Source of the DNA: JAQVEM01 sp964601205
GTDB lineage: Bacteria; Actinomycetota; Humimicrobiia; Humimicrobiales; Humimicrobiaceae
Reading direction: 5' to 3'
DNA length: 64,000 nt
Assembly (NCBI GenBank): GCA_964601205.1
Contig: CAZRML010000019.1
Coordinates: 4,144-68,143, forward strand
The notes below the pieces were generated by a model, which had not been told where the DNA came from, did no database searches, and saw only the letters and a program-made list of their open reading frames with translations. A program made the translations under genes and the position numbers. Positions 9,104 to 18,028 of this stretch are shown one piece after another (position 1 is the first letter of the stretch; each line of letters starts with the position of its first letter).

Positions 9104-9283
9104 GTGGAACTGCCTGCCAGACTTTCGGACCCGTTATGGTTCCAGGCTTCAGAGCGTGTTCCGGGATTTTACCGGCACCCCAGCGGCGTCACGACCTCTG
9201 TGCGCGGTGCAGTCAGGGAAGCCGTAAAAGTACTGGAGAAAATTTTTATATCCGCCTGTGATATAAAACCCATAGGAGGCTAA
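9104..9283 (+). CDS. Possible 59-residue protein of unknown function (GTG start), or a structured RNA
   Basis: Between pcm and polX the sequence becomes visibly more GC-rich and is open in one frame from GTG 9104 to TAA 9283. The product would contain SERVPGFYRHPSGVTTSVRG and then an amphipathic helix-like VREAVKVLEKIF. I do not recognise the family. There is no ribosome site before the GTG, which sits 4 nt after the pcm stop, so translation would depend on coupling. Alternatively the same DNA can pair as RNA: TGGAAC at about 9105 with GTTCCA near 9138, and GCACC with GGTGC further on. Both readings fit its base composition. AGGAGG just before its stop may serve the next gene. Confidence 0.35.
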   Translation: MELPARLSDPLWFQASERVPGFYRHPSGVTTSVRGAVREAVKVLEKIFISACDIKPIGG

Positions 9284-9292
9284 AGTTTTTTT

Positions 9293-11029
9293 ATGGATAA
9301 AGAAGAAGTAATAAAAATTTTAAAAGAAATAGCCGTGCTCCTGGAGTTAAAAGATGAAAACCCTTTCAGGATAAGAGCCTACCAGAACGCAGCAAGGGCT
9401 CTTGAATCATCAGATATGAATTTCAATAAAAGTTTAAAGATAAAAGATTTTACCGGGATCAAAGGAATAGGTTCTCATATTGCAGAAGGAATAAAAGAGT
9501 TAAATGATACAGGCAGTTTCAAACTCTATGAAGAACTCAAACAATCAGTTCCTGCCGGGCTGGTTGAAATGCTCGCCATCCCTTCAATGGGACCCAAAAA
9601 AGTTAAATATCTTTATGATAAACTTGGAATAAGTAACATCGGAGAACTGGAATATGCCTGCCTTGAAAATAGACTTGTAGATTTGCCCAATTTTGGTCAA
9701 AAAACCCAGGAGAATATTCTAAAAGGTATCGAGCATTTAAAAAAATATCAGGGAAAATACCTTTATGCGAATGTCATCAAAGAAGCAGAAGCTATCAACG
9801 AAAAAATCGGCAGCTTTAAATATGTTATAAGGTCAAGCCTTGCTGGCAGCGTTAGAAGAAAAAAAGAGATAGTAAAGGACATCGATATAGTAGCAAGCAG
9901 CAGCCATCCCGCAAAAGTAATGGATTTCTTTACCGGCCTTGGAGAAACAGAGGATATTATCGCAAAGGGTGATACGAAATCAAGTATAAGGTTAAAGTCC
10001 GGAATTAACGTCGATATAAGAATTGTTAATGACTTTCAATATCCCTATGCTCTTCTTCATTTTACAGGCAGCAAAGAACACAATACGGCAATGCGGACAG
10101 CGGCCAAAAAAGACAATATAAAAATGAATGAATATGGTCTTTGTAAAAATAACAGACTAATCAAATGCAGCAATGAGAAAGATATGTATGATTATTTTTC
10201 AATGGACTGGATACCCCCGGAACTCAGGGAAAATTTTGGTGAAATTGAAGCTTCTAAAAATAAAACTCTTCCAGAGCTAATAGAAGAAAAAGATATAAAG
10301 GGAATATTCCATATCCATACCACCCATAGTGACGGCAACAATAGCCTGAAACAGATTTGCAACTATCTTAAAGAAAATGGCTTCCAGTATGCAGGGATTA
10401 GTGACCACAGCAAATCAGCTTACTATGCCGGCGGGCTGAAAGACAATCAAATAAATGAATACCTGGAAGAAATAGATAGCTTAAACAAAAAAATTTCAGG
10501 TTTTAAAATTTTTAAAGGAATTGAATCCGATATTCTTCCTGATGGAAGTCTTGACTACAAAGATAGCATTCTTAAAAGGTTTGATTTTATAATCGCAGCA
10601 GTTCATTCTAATTTTAATTTAAGTGAAGAACAAATGACCGAAAGAGCAATAAAAGCAATTGAAAATAAGTACACCACAATGATAGCACACCCTACAGGGA
10701 GATTGCTTCTTGCAAGAGACCCATACAAAATAGACATAATAAGAGTAATAAACGCTGCCGCTAAAAATAATGTGGATATTGAATTAAATGCAAGCCCATT
10801 CAGACTTGACCTTGACTGGAGAATGTGTAAATATGCAAAAGAAAAGGGAATAAAAATTTTTATAAACCCGGACGCCCATAGCATAAAAGGACTGGATGAG
10901 TATAAATTCGGAGTAAACATTGCAAGAAAAGGTTGGCTGGAGAAAAAAGATATACCAAATACCCTTACAACCGAAGAAATAAACCAGTATCTTAAAAACA
11001 AAAAAATAAAGAAAGGAATAAAAAAATAG
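9293..11029 (+). CDS. polX: DNA polymerase X with PHP domain
   Basis: 578 residues, the usual length for bacterial PolX. Helix-hairpin-helix motifs at about 53-70 (TGIKGIGSHIAEGI), 96-108 and 131-145. The palm motif GSVRRKKEIVKDIDIV gives Asp 196 and 198, and VDIRIV gives the third metal Asp 241, so all three catalytic carboxylates are present. FTGSKEHN near 257-264 is typical. The PHP domain is complete (FHIHTTHSDG, SDHS, GIESDI, VHSN, AHPTG, NPDAH). Function: gap-filling synthesis with 3'-5' exonuclease or AP-endonuclease activity. nth starts 8 nt after its stop, so the two base-excision repair genes are almost certainly cotranscribed. Confidence 0.92.
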   Translation: MDKEEVIKILKEIAVLLELKDENPFRIRAYQNAARALESSDMNFNKSLKIKDFTGIKGIGSHIAEGIKELNDTGSFKLYEELKQSVPAGLVEMLAIPSMGPKKVKYLYDKLGISNIGELEYACLENRLVDLPNFGQKTQENILKGIEHLKKYQGKYLYANVIKEAEAINEKIGSFKYVIRSSLAGSVRRKKEIVKDIDIVASSSHPAKVMDFFTGLGETEDIIAKGDTKSSIRLKSGINVDIRIVNDFQYPYALLHFTGSKEHNTAMRTAAKKDNIKMNEYGLCKNNRLIKCSNEKDMYDYFSMDWIPPELRENFGEIEASKNKTLPELIEEKDIKGIFHIHTTHSDGNNSLKQICNYLKENGFQYAGISDHSKSAYYAGGLKDNQINEYLEEIDSLNKKISGFKIFKGIESDILPDGSLDYKDSILKRFDFIIAAVHSNFNLSEEQMTERAIKAIENKYTTMIAHPTGRLLLARDPYKIDIIRVINAAAKNNVDIELNASPFRLDLDWRMCKYAKEKGIKIFINPDAHSIKGLDEYKFGVNIARKGWLEKKDIPNTLTTEEINQYLKNKKIKKGIKK

Positions 11030-11037
11030 CTATTATT

Positions 11038-11730
11038 ATGAATAAAAAAAGGAATAAAAAGAATAAAGACACTTCATATACGGCCGCATATGAACCGGCA
11101 GTTAAAAATATAAATAAAATGCTGGATATCCTAAAGCATGAATATCCAGATTCAGTTAACACGTCGCTCGGGCACAGAGATGCATTCCAGCTACTTGTTG
11201 CTACTATCCTCTCAGCACAGAGTACAGATAAACTGGTAAATAAAGTAACGCCACACCTCTTTGAAAAATATAAGAGCCCGGAAGATTTCGCCAGAGCAGA
11301 TATAACCCTGCTCCAGGAAGATATAAAGTCGACCGGGTTTTACAGAAATAAAGCGAAAAGTATAATAAGCTGCTCAAAAGATATCATAGATAAATTTAAC
11401 GGGAAGATGCCCGACGATATTGAAAGTCTTACCTCCCTTCACGGGGTAGGAAGAAAAACCGCAAATGTTGTACTGGCAAATGTTTTCGGCAGGCAGGCTA
11501 TAATAGTAGATACCCATGTAAAAAGAATATCATACAGGCTCGGATTGACCATTAACTCTGACCCGGTAAAAATTGAATTTGACCTTATGAAAATAATTCC
11601 TGAAGACAGCTGGAGCAGCTTTTCACACAGGATTATTGAACTTGGAAGAACTATATGCCTGGCAAAAAGTCCAAAATGTTCTGTATGCAGGCTTCTTAAA
11701 TACTGCAGATACGGCCAGGAAAATGCTTAG
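11038..11730 (+). CDS. nth: Endonuclease III
   Basis: DNA glycosylase/AP lyase removing oxidised pyrimidines. 230 residues including a lysine-rich N-terminal extension of about 18. The helix-hairpin-helix LHGVGRKTA contains catalytic Lys 140, and IIVDTHVKR contains Asp 158. The [4Fe-4S] loop is intact: Cys 207, 214, 217 and 223 with C-x6-C-x2-C-x5-C spacing. It follows polX by 8 nt without its own ribosome site, consistent with translational coupling. The next gene is 282 nt downstream across an AT-rich gap in which I see no gene. Confidence 0.96.
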   Translation: MNKKRNKKNKDTSYTAAYEPAVKNINKMLDILKHEYPDSVNTSLGHRDAFQLLVATILSAQSTDKLVNKVTPHLFEKYKSPEDFARADITLLQEDIKSTGFYRNKAKSIISCSKDIIDKFNGKMPDDIESLTSLHGVGRKTANVVLANVFGRQAIIVDTHVKRISYRLGLTINSDPVKIEFDLMKIIPEDSWSSFSHRIIELGRTICLAKSPKCSVCRLLKYCRYGQENA

Positions 11731-12012
11731 CTTAAATCTAAATATCCCTGCCAGGCGTGATTTAGCCAGCCGTACATGTTTTATTCCCTTTACTGCTTTA
11801 AGTTTATTTTCAAGTTTACAATACCATAACCGATAAAATTAACCCATACAGTCACAATATTTCCAAGAAAATCAGAAATACCTGGACTGTACTTTAAAAT
11901 AAAGTATATTATTGTATATAATTATAAATAAACATGGTTAATTTCCTTTTTAAAGACCGGGTGCAGGTTTTTTTTATAAATAAGCTGAATTAACAGAAAA
12001 TAAGGAATTAAA

Positions 12013-13074
12013 ATGAAAATAGCGATTACAGCAGATGTTCATCTAAAAACAAAATCAGAATCTCCCGAAAGATGGAATGCATTATCAGATATCCTTGATA
12101 AGATGCTATCTGAAAACATCAACACAATTATTATAGCAGGCGACTTATTTAATGAAGAAAGCCAGAATTATTCAGACTTTGACAAATTTTGCGATAAAAA
12201 AGAATATACAGATAACAATATTAGATTTTTTATAATTCCAGGAAACCATGACCCTTCCATCAGCCAGCAGTATTTTACTTCCAGAAACATAAAAGTTTTT
12301 AGCAAACCCGAAATAATCAAATTCGATGATTCACCTGCTTCCTTCTTTTTTATCCCCTACCTTCCCACCCGCTCTATGGGAGAGATCACAGCTGAATATG
12401 GTAAAAATCTTACAGGGGCATGGGTTTTAATAGGCCATGGAGATTATGCGACAGGCCTGCGCAACCCTAACCCTTACGAGCCAGGTATTTATATGCCTAT
12501 AACAAGAAATGATATAGAGTATTACAATCCTTTCAAAGTTATTCTCGGGCATATACACAAAAAAATTAACATTGATAAAGTATATTATCCAGGTTCACCA
12601 TGCGGGCTTGATATTAATGAAACCGGAAAAAGAAGCTTCATAATTTTAAATACAGAAACAATGGAAATAACGGAGAAAATAATTGATACAGATTATATAT
12701 TTTTTAACGAAACTCTGATAGCACTTCCTACCGCCAGCGAATTTGGATATATGGAAGAGAAGACCCGAAAAATGATAAAAAGCTGGAATATAAATAAAAA
12801 CGAAATGCCAAAAGCAAGAATCCGCCTTAAAATTAAGGGATATACTTCAGATAGAAATAAAATTTCTGAAGTAATAAAAAAAGCACTCAAAGATTTTAGT
12901 TTTTACGACAATGAGAAACCTGATTTAACCGAACTGTCAGTCTTTAATGACCCCGAAAGAATAACTATAGTCGAGAATCTTAAAGATGAAATCGAAAAAC
13001 TCAAATGGGAAGACGATATTACTTCGAAAGAAGATATTATGGAAAAGGCTCTTAAAATAGCACTGGGAGAATAG
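12013..13074 (+). CDS. sbcD: SbcD/Mre11-like metallophosphoesterase
   Basis: 353 residues. Calcineurin-like nuclease fold with all metal motifs: TADVHL (Asp 8, His 10), AGDLF (Asp 44), GNHD (about 77-80), GHGD and GHIH. Such enzymes cut DNA ends together with an SbcC/Rad50-type ATPase, and exactly that type of gene follows 34 nt downstream. The C-terminal part after about 230 is less conserved and probably the capping domain. Ribosome site AAGGA 7 nt before ATG. I infer a membrane-proximal SbcCD-like pair because of the partner's membrane helices. Confidence 0.85.
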   Translation: MKIAITADVHLKTKSESPERWNALSDILDKMLSENINTIIIAGDLFNEESQNYSDFDKFCDKKEYTDNNIRFFIIPGNHDPSISQQYFTSRNIKVFSKPEIIKFDDSPASFFFIPYLPTRSMGEITAEYGKNLTGAWVLIGHGDYATGLRNPNPYEPGIYMPITRNDIEYYNPFKVILGHIHKKINIDKVYYPGSPCGLDINETGKRSFIILNTETMEITEKIIDTDYIFFNETLIALPTASEFGYMEEKTRKMIKSWNINKNEMPKARIRLKIKGYTSDRNKISEVIKKALKDFSFYDNEKPDLTELSVFNDPERITIVENLKDEIEKLKWEDDITSKEDIMEKALKIALGE

Positions 13075-13108
13075 TATTTTTAACAAACTTAATAATTAAG
13101 GAATATAC

Positions 13109-15244
13109 ATGGGAGTTTCAATTGACAGAATATCGGTAAAAGACCTCGGGCCAATAGATAACTTCAGCGCTGATTTCAGTATATTTAACCTTATATACAG
13201 CAAAAATGAGAGGGGAAAGACTTTCTTTACCGAATTCATAATACGCTCCCTGTTCAGGAATATAAGCCGCTGGAGTTACATAAGGACCGGAGGGAAAGGA
13301 AAGGTAACCGTAAGGGGCCTGGATGATAAAAAATCAATTGACTTTACACCTTCTTCTCCTGAAAAGCTTGAAGATTACTGGGAAAAAAGCGAGAAGGGAC
13401 TTCCTCTGTCCATGCCAAAGCTTCTTGTAGTAAGAGGAGGAGAAGCCGGTATAGAAGACGGGATGGGGGTAAGCAAATTCCTTATTAAAGAAGTGTTATC
13501 AGGAATAAATATACTTGATAAAATTGATAGCGACACAAACATTTCTAAAACCATAAAATCGGCAGAAATTGATAACAGCCATATCATAATAAACAATGTG
13601 GGTGAAGGTAAAACATACAATAACATCAAAAAAGACCTGGGTGATATCGAAAATTTATTCGAGAAAATAGAATCAGGCTATACCCGCGGAATATTAAAAA
13701 CATTTAAACTAAAAGAAAAAAACCTCCAGGATAAACTTTCCGTACTTGGCCTGGCCAAAAGGCGACTTGCATATTCAATTTCAGAAAAAATTAAAAAATT
13801 AAATGTAAAATTATCCAGGGTCCCTGAAAACGAATTAAATAATATAGAAAAAGAAATTTCAATATATAGAAATAATAAATTATATTTAAACCAGTTGAAA
13901 GAAGATTACAAAGAGTCATCTGGTAAGAGTAAGGATTTTAACTGGCTTGAAAGCGCACTATCCCAGTATAAAGACTTATTATCAAAAATCACAAACAAAC
14001 CGGGCAAATTTCTACCTTCCCTTTGCGGTCTTTTTGCAGCAGCCGGGATAACTTTTTCTGCGATAATAATCTTCCTGTACCAGAAAATCTCTGCTTCTAT
14101 GCTGCCTTTATATCTTGCAATCATATTCCTCTGCTTTCTGGGCTTATTTATATCTTCGCTTCTATATTTTAGAAAACTAAATAGTTATTTAAATAAAGCG
14201 GGACAGAATGAGGAGTTAGATAAAATCAGGGAAGAATTTAAAAAAAGGACAGGAGAAATCCTTACGGACATATCACTTCTTGAATCAAATTTAAATGAGC
14301 AGAGAGAATATAGAAGCAGAATGATTGCAATAGAAAAGCAGATTAATCCTCTTAGAGATGGAATGGATAAGAACCATTTTCTTATTAATCAGGAAATAAA
14401 AAAACTCTGGCAGAAAGATATAACCGAAGAAGACTGGGATAACATTATTAATGAGCTAAAGCAGATTAATCTTAATATAAGGAACCAGATTGAAAGCGAG
14501 AAAGAAGGATTAATTAAACTCAATATATCTGAAGAAGACTATGTTTACGAGGATGTAGACATCACATACAGCCGGGAAAAATATGAAAAAACGCAAAAAG
14601 AGCTCAAGCTTGTCCAGCAACAAATAAAAGAACAGGAAGATAGCATGCAAAACCTGAAGCAAAAAATCTGCAATAAAACCAGTGACGAGTTGACCATCAG
14701 CTGGGAAGAATTAATAGATAATTTACAGAAGGAAAAAGAGAGGGTTATAAATGAACTTAAAGATAGCTCGGCCACTATCATAGCAGGCTCTATAATTCAT
14801 AAAGTTATTTCCAGGTTACGCAAAGAAGAAGATGAAAAAATAAAGGAAGGGTTGCAGTCAGAAACGGTTACTGTCCCCTTAAAAGATATAACCAGAAGAT
14901 ACAATGCTATTTATCTTGATAACGACGACCTTGTTGTTTCAGACCCCTATGATAATTTTAATATTAAAGACCTGAGCACCGGAGCAATAGAGCAGGTAAT
15001 GCTTGCATTAAGAATTGGCTTTACTTCGAAATTATTAAAGAAAGATTCAATATTCTTAATACTTGACGATGCATTCCAGCATTCGGACTGGGAAAAACGT
15101 GAAATTATAATAGGTAAACTTGCAGAAATTGCAGAAAAAGGCTGGCAGATAATTTATTTAACCATGGATAATCACATTAAAGGTTTATTTGACAGAGCCG
15201 GGGAAAAATTTGAAAAGGGCGGGTATAAAAGATTCGAGTTATAA
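13109..15244 (+). CDS. SbcC/Rad50/YhaN-like coiled-coil ATPase with two membrane segments
   Basis: 711 residues. The N-terminal Walker A is SKNERGKT (31-38), with Ser at the usual first Gly. Long charged helices (about 175-295 and 360-580) are coiled coil. Between them two hydrophobic stretches (about 302-324 and 330-354) look like a membrane hairpin, as in YhaN of Bacillus. The C-terminal ATPase half has the signature LSTGAIEQVMLALRIG, Walker B FLILDDAF and a D-loop HSD. It would act with the upstream nuclease on DNA ends. At 711 residues it is shorter than E. coli SbcC (about 1,050), lacking a long zinc-hook arm: I see no CxxC hook. Convergent with rnfB, 5 nt apart. Confidence 0.8.
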   Translation: MGVSIDRISVKDLGPIDNFSADFSIFNLIYSKNERGKTFFTEFIIRSLFRNISRWSYIRTGGKGKVTVRGLDDKKSIDFTPSSPEKLEDYWEKSEKGLPLSMPKLLVVRGGEAGIEDGMGVSKFLIKEVLSGINILDKIDSDTNISKTIKSAEIDNSHIIINNVGEGKTYNNIKKDLGDIENLFEKIESGYTRGILKTFKLKEKNLQDKLSVLGLAKRRLAYSISEKIKKLNVKLSRVPENELNNIEKEISIYRNNKLYLNQLKEDYKESSGKSKDFNWLESALSQYKDLLSKITNKPGKFLPSLCGLFAAAGITFSAIIIFLYQKISASMLPLYLAIIFLCFLGLFISSLLYFRKLNSYLNKAGQNEELDKIREEFKKRTGEILTDISLLESNLNEQREYRSRMIAIEKQINPLRDGMDKNHFLINQEIKKLWQKDITEEDWDNIINELKQINLNIRNQIESEKEGLIKLNISEEDYVYEDVDITYSREKYEKTQKELKLVQQQIKEQEDSMQNLKQKICNKTSDELTISWEELIDNLQKEKERVINELKDSSATIIAGSIIHKVISRLRKEEDEKIKEGLQSETVTVPLKDITRRYNAIYLDNDDLVVSDPYDNFNIKDLSTGAIEQVMLALRIGFTSKLLKKDSIFLILDDAFQHSDWEKREIIIGKLAEIAEKGWQIIYLTMDNHIKGLFDRAGEKFEKGGYKRFEL

Positions 15245-15249
15245 TATTT

Positions 15250-16134
15250 TTATTCTTTCTTAAGAGTGGCCGGTTTTCTTTCATCCCCGGGAGCATTTTT
15301 TTCCAGTTTTGATTTTATATTGAACATCTCCAGCAGGGTGTTGGTCGGACATGCCTTAACACATTCCCCGCAGAGAGTACACTTTTCTAAATCAAATTCA
15401 GGTATAGCTCTTTCTTCATTCCAGATTATGGCGTCATAATCACAGGCTTTAAAACATTTTTTGCAGTGTATGCAGCCTCTATCACATCTTTCCCTGCCGG
15501 GTATATTTCTAATGGGTTGATAGTTGCATAGATAAACTATTTTTGAATCCGCAGGTACGAGTTCTATTACATTCACAGGGCATACTCCCACGCAAATACC
15601 ACAGCCTGTGCACTTGTCCGGGTTCACTACCGCTACATTCATTTTTCTATCAATGGATATAGCATTAAAGGGACAGGCCTCAACACAATCACCCAGGCCA
15701 AGGCAAGCGTAAGGACACTTCTTAAACCCGCCTATAAGCCCTGATGCAGCCTTGCAGGTTTTAATTCCTGTATAATTACCAATTAATTCTGAATTACCGT
15801 AACAGCGCACCACTGCCTTTTTTTTAACTGCCGAAGAATCCAATTTCATATCCAGTACTTTTTCCAGACCTTCAAGCATGGCAGGATCCTGTAATGCTAC
15901 CGCACAGGGGCTGGTGGTAAAAATATTCTTATCTTCAGCCAGTGCCTGCGCATAAGCAAAGCACCCGGGATACCCGCATGCACCACAGTTTGCTCCCGGC
16001 AAATACTTTGATATTTCCTCGGCTCTTTTGAGCGAACCGGGCTCTTCTGGTAAAAATCTATTTACTATAAAAATCAGAATCCCGCATATAATACCTATAG
16101 AGCTCAAAATTAGAATAATTAAACTTACATTCAT
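15250..16134 (-). CDS. rnfB: Rnf complex iron-sulfur subunit B
   Basis: 294 residues. N-terminal membrane helix (about 5-27), then the Fe-S domain with GANCGACGYPGC, then four 4Fe-4S motifs arranged as two ferredoxin modules: CLGLGDCVEACP, CTGCGICVGVCP, CIHCKKCFKACD and CTLCGECVKACP. It accepts electrons from reduced ferredoxin and passes them into the membrane complex. Last gene of the rnfCDGEAB operon, 66 nt after rnfA. The short lysine-rich tail is unremarkable. The four-cluster C-terminus resembles the Clostridium/Acetobacterium type. Confidence 0.95.
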   Translation of the reverse strand: MNVSLIILILSSIGIICGILIFIVNRFLPEEPGSLKRAEEISKYLPGANCGACGYPGCFAYAQALAEDKNIFTTSPCAVALQDPAMLEGLEKVLDMKLDSSAVKKKAVVRCYGNSELIGNYTGIKTCKAASGLIGGFKKCPYACLGLGDCVEACPFNAISIDRKMNVAVVNPDKCTGCGICVGVCPVNVIELVPADSKIVYLCNYQPIRNIPGRERCDRGCIHCKKCFKACDYDAIIWNEERAIPEFDLEKCTLCGECVKACPTNTLLEMFNIKSKLEKNAPGDERKPATLKKE

Positions 16135-16200
16135 AATTTATTTAATAAATAATCCAAAAACATTTAATAATTAATATAAAACTTTTTTTACCATTTTTAT

Positions 16201-16776
16201 TTATACCAGACCGCTAAATCCTGAAAATGCCAGTGCCAGAAGCGCTGCAGTTAAAAATGCTACCGGCAAACCCTTCATGGATTTTGGCGTATCAGAAAGA
16301 TCAAGCTTCTCCCTTATTCCGGACATAATAATAAGCACAAGAGTAAAACCAACACCTGCTCCCAGGGCATTCACAACGCTTTCTAAAATTGAATATCCTT
16401 CCGTTGAATTTATAAGTGTTATGCCAAGAACAGCACAATTTGTTGTAATAAGGGGTAAATATATCCCCAGCGCATTGTACAGTATTATATTAGTCCGCCT
16501 GATTATCAGCTCCACTATCTGCACCAGTGAAGCTATAACAAGTATATATATGACAATGTTCATAAATTCCACTTCATAGGGCACCAGGATATATTTATAA
16601 ATAACTGCAGTTGAGACTGATGCGATTAGCATTACCAGTGTTACCGCTATCCCCATGCTGAAGGCATTTGATAATTTTTTTGACACACCAAAAAAAGGAC
16701 AAAGCCCCAGGAATTTAGCCAGAACCATGTTATTTACCAGAACCATAGCTATAAATATGGTTAAAAGATTATTCAC
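16201..16776 (-). CDS. rnfA: Rnf complex membrane subunit A
   Basis: 191 residues, six predicted membrane helices. Typical RnfA/NqrE sequence, including NMVLAKFLGLCPFFGVS near the N-terminus and LPLITTNCAVLG, each with a Cys that ligates the intramembrane Fe-S cluster with RnfE. Overlaps rnfE by 8 nt, indicating coupled translation. Confidence 0.96.
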   Translation of the reverse strand: MNNLLTIFIAMVLVNNMVLAKFLGLCPFFGVSKKLSNAFSMGIAVTLVMLIASVSTAVIYKYILVPYEVEFMNIVIYILVIASLVQIVELIIRRTNIILYNALGIYLPLITTNCAVLGITLINSTEGYSILESVVNALGAGVGFTLVLIIMSGIREKLDLSDTPKSMKGLPVAFLTAALLALAFSGFSGLV

Positions 16777-17428
16777 TCTTTATCACCCCCAGCAACCTTA
16801 ATAATGCCAGTATAATTCCTATTACCAGGAAAGCTCCCGGCGGAGAAACAAAAATACTTAGCGGATATGAAGATAAACCCGGAAGTTTGAATAGCTCTTT
16901 TCCAAACACCACAAGCCCTCCGGTACCCAGAATTTCCCTTATAAAAGAAATTATTATAAGAGCAGTAGTAAAACCCAGTCCAATACCCAGTCCATCAGCA
17001 ATAGAAAGAAGCACCGGGTTTTTGGAAGCAAACGCCTCCGCTCTTCCCAGGATAATGCAATTCACTACAATAAGAGGTAAGTAAATTCCCAGCGATTCAT
17101 AAAGTGGCGGCAAGTATGCCTCAAACACCAGGCTTAGAATAGTTACAAAGGTGGCAATTACAACTATAAACACCGGAATTCTTACCAGAGGGGGTGTCGC
17201 TTTCCTTATAACGGAAATTATAATATTTGAACAGAGAAGAACAAATATCACACCCGCGCTCATTCCGATAGCGTTGGTTAAAGAATTGGTTATTGCCAGA
17301 GTAGGACAGAGGCCGAGAGCAAGCACAAAAACGGGATTCGACAGAATAACCCCTTTAATTAGCTCTTTCCAGAATCCTCTGGTACTCCCCTCTTTTAACC
17401 CTGTTTCATTTTTACTCATATCATTCAT
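16769..17428 (-). CDS. rnfE: Rnf complex membrane subunit E
   Basis: 219 residues, six predicted membrane helices, homologous to RnfA and NqrD. The motifs NPVFVLALGLCPTLAI and IYLPLIVVNCIILGRAEAF carry the conserved cysteines. It pairs with RnfA in an inverted-repeat membrane core. An N-terminal hydrophilic stretch of about 20 residues precedes the first helix. Confidence 0.96.
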   Translation of the reverse strand: MNDMSKNETGLKEGSTRGFWKELIKGVILSNPVFVLALGLCPTLAITNSLTNAIGMSAGVIFVLLCSNIIISVIRKATPPLVRIPVFIVVIATFVTILSLVFEAYLPPLYESLGIYLPLIVVNCIILGRAEAFASKNPVLLSIADGLGIGLGFTTALIIISFIREILGTGGLVVFGKELFKLPGLSSYPLSIFVSPPGAFLVIGIILALLRLLGVIKSE

Positions 17429-17494
17429 TTCTGCAATCTATACCTTCATACCATTTTTATTATTAGTATATGATAAATCAATTTACCCATCACA

Positions 17495-18028
17495 TTATCT
17501 TTCCAGTTTATCCAGCACCCCGGTCATTCCATCACGGATTGCATCCACAACGGCTGTCGAGCTTATAGTGGCTCCTGTTATGGCATCAATCTTACCATTT
17601 TCCGATTTAAGGCCGATTTCATTTACAGATATACCCTTAAACTGGTCAGTAAAAGAATCTTCGGTTATTCTTGCCCCGAGACCCGGGGTTTCAGTCTGTG
17701 AAATTATTGATACCCCGCTGATCTTAAAACTGTTATCCAGACCTACCAGAATTTCAATTTCTCCACCATATCCGCTGCCGTACGCTGTAAAAGCGTAACC
17801 GACTTTTTCTTCACCTTTATATATAATATATATATCATCTTTAGTTTCGTACCCGCTCATTTCAGGAAAAACGACTTCAAGAACACCTTTTATCTCTTCA
17901 GTCTTCCTTATTTCAATTACAGAAGAGGTTAAACTATTAATTGCCATCAGGAGACTTACAGAAATTATAACAATTACTGCTAAAAAAATTACCGGATATG
18001 CTTTATTTGATAAAAATTTTTTAAGCAT
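17495..18028 (-). CDS. rnfG: Rnf complex flavoprotein subunit G
   Basis: One N-terminal helix and an extracytoplasmic FMN-binding domain. The covalent flavin motif is DAITGATISS, in which the Thr of GAT takes FMN by a phosphoester bond, installed by ApbE. I start at ATG 18028 (178 codons incl. stop), which overlaps the rnfD stop by 8 nt; an in-frame ATG eight codons upstream at 18052 would overlap rnfD by 32 nt and is less likely. GLGARI and SGVSIISQTETPG are family motifs. Confidence 0.93.
   Translation of the reverse strand: MLKKFLSNKAYPVIFLAVIVIISVSLLMAINSLTSSVIEIRKTEEIKGVLEVVFPEMSGYETKDDIYIIYKGEEKVGYAFTAYGSGYGGEIEILVGLDNSFKISGVSIISQTETPGLGARITEDSFTDQFKGISVNEIGLKSENGKIDAITGATISSTAVVDAIRDGMTGVLDKLER

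Noticed and set aside
11731..12012. Hydrophobic minus-strand open stretch of about 40 codons
   Set aside because: No start codon or ribosome site, ends at random; the gap is otherwise featureless.
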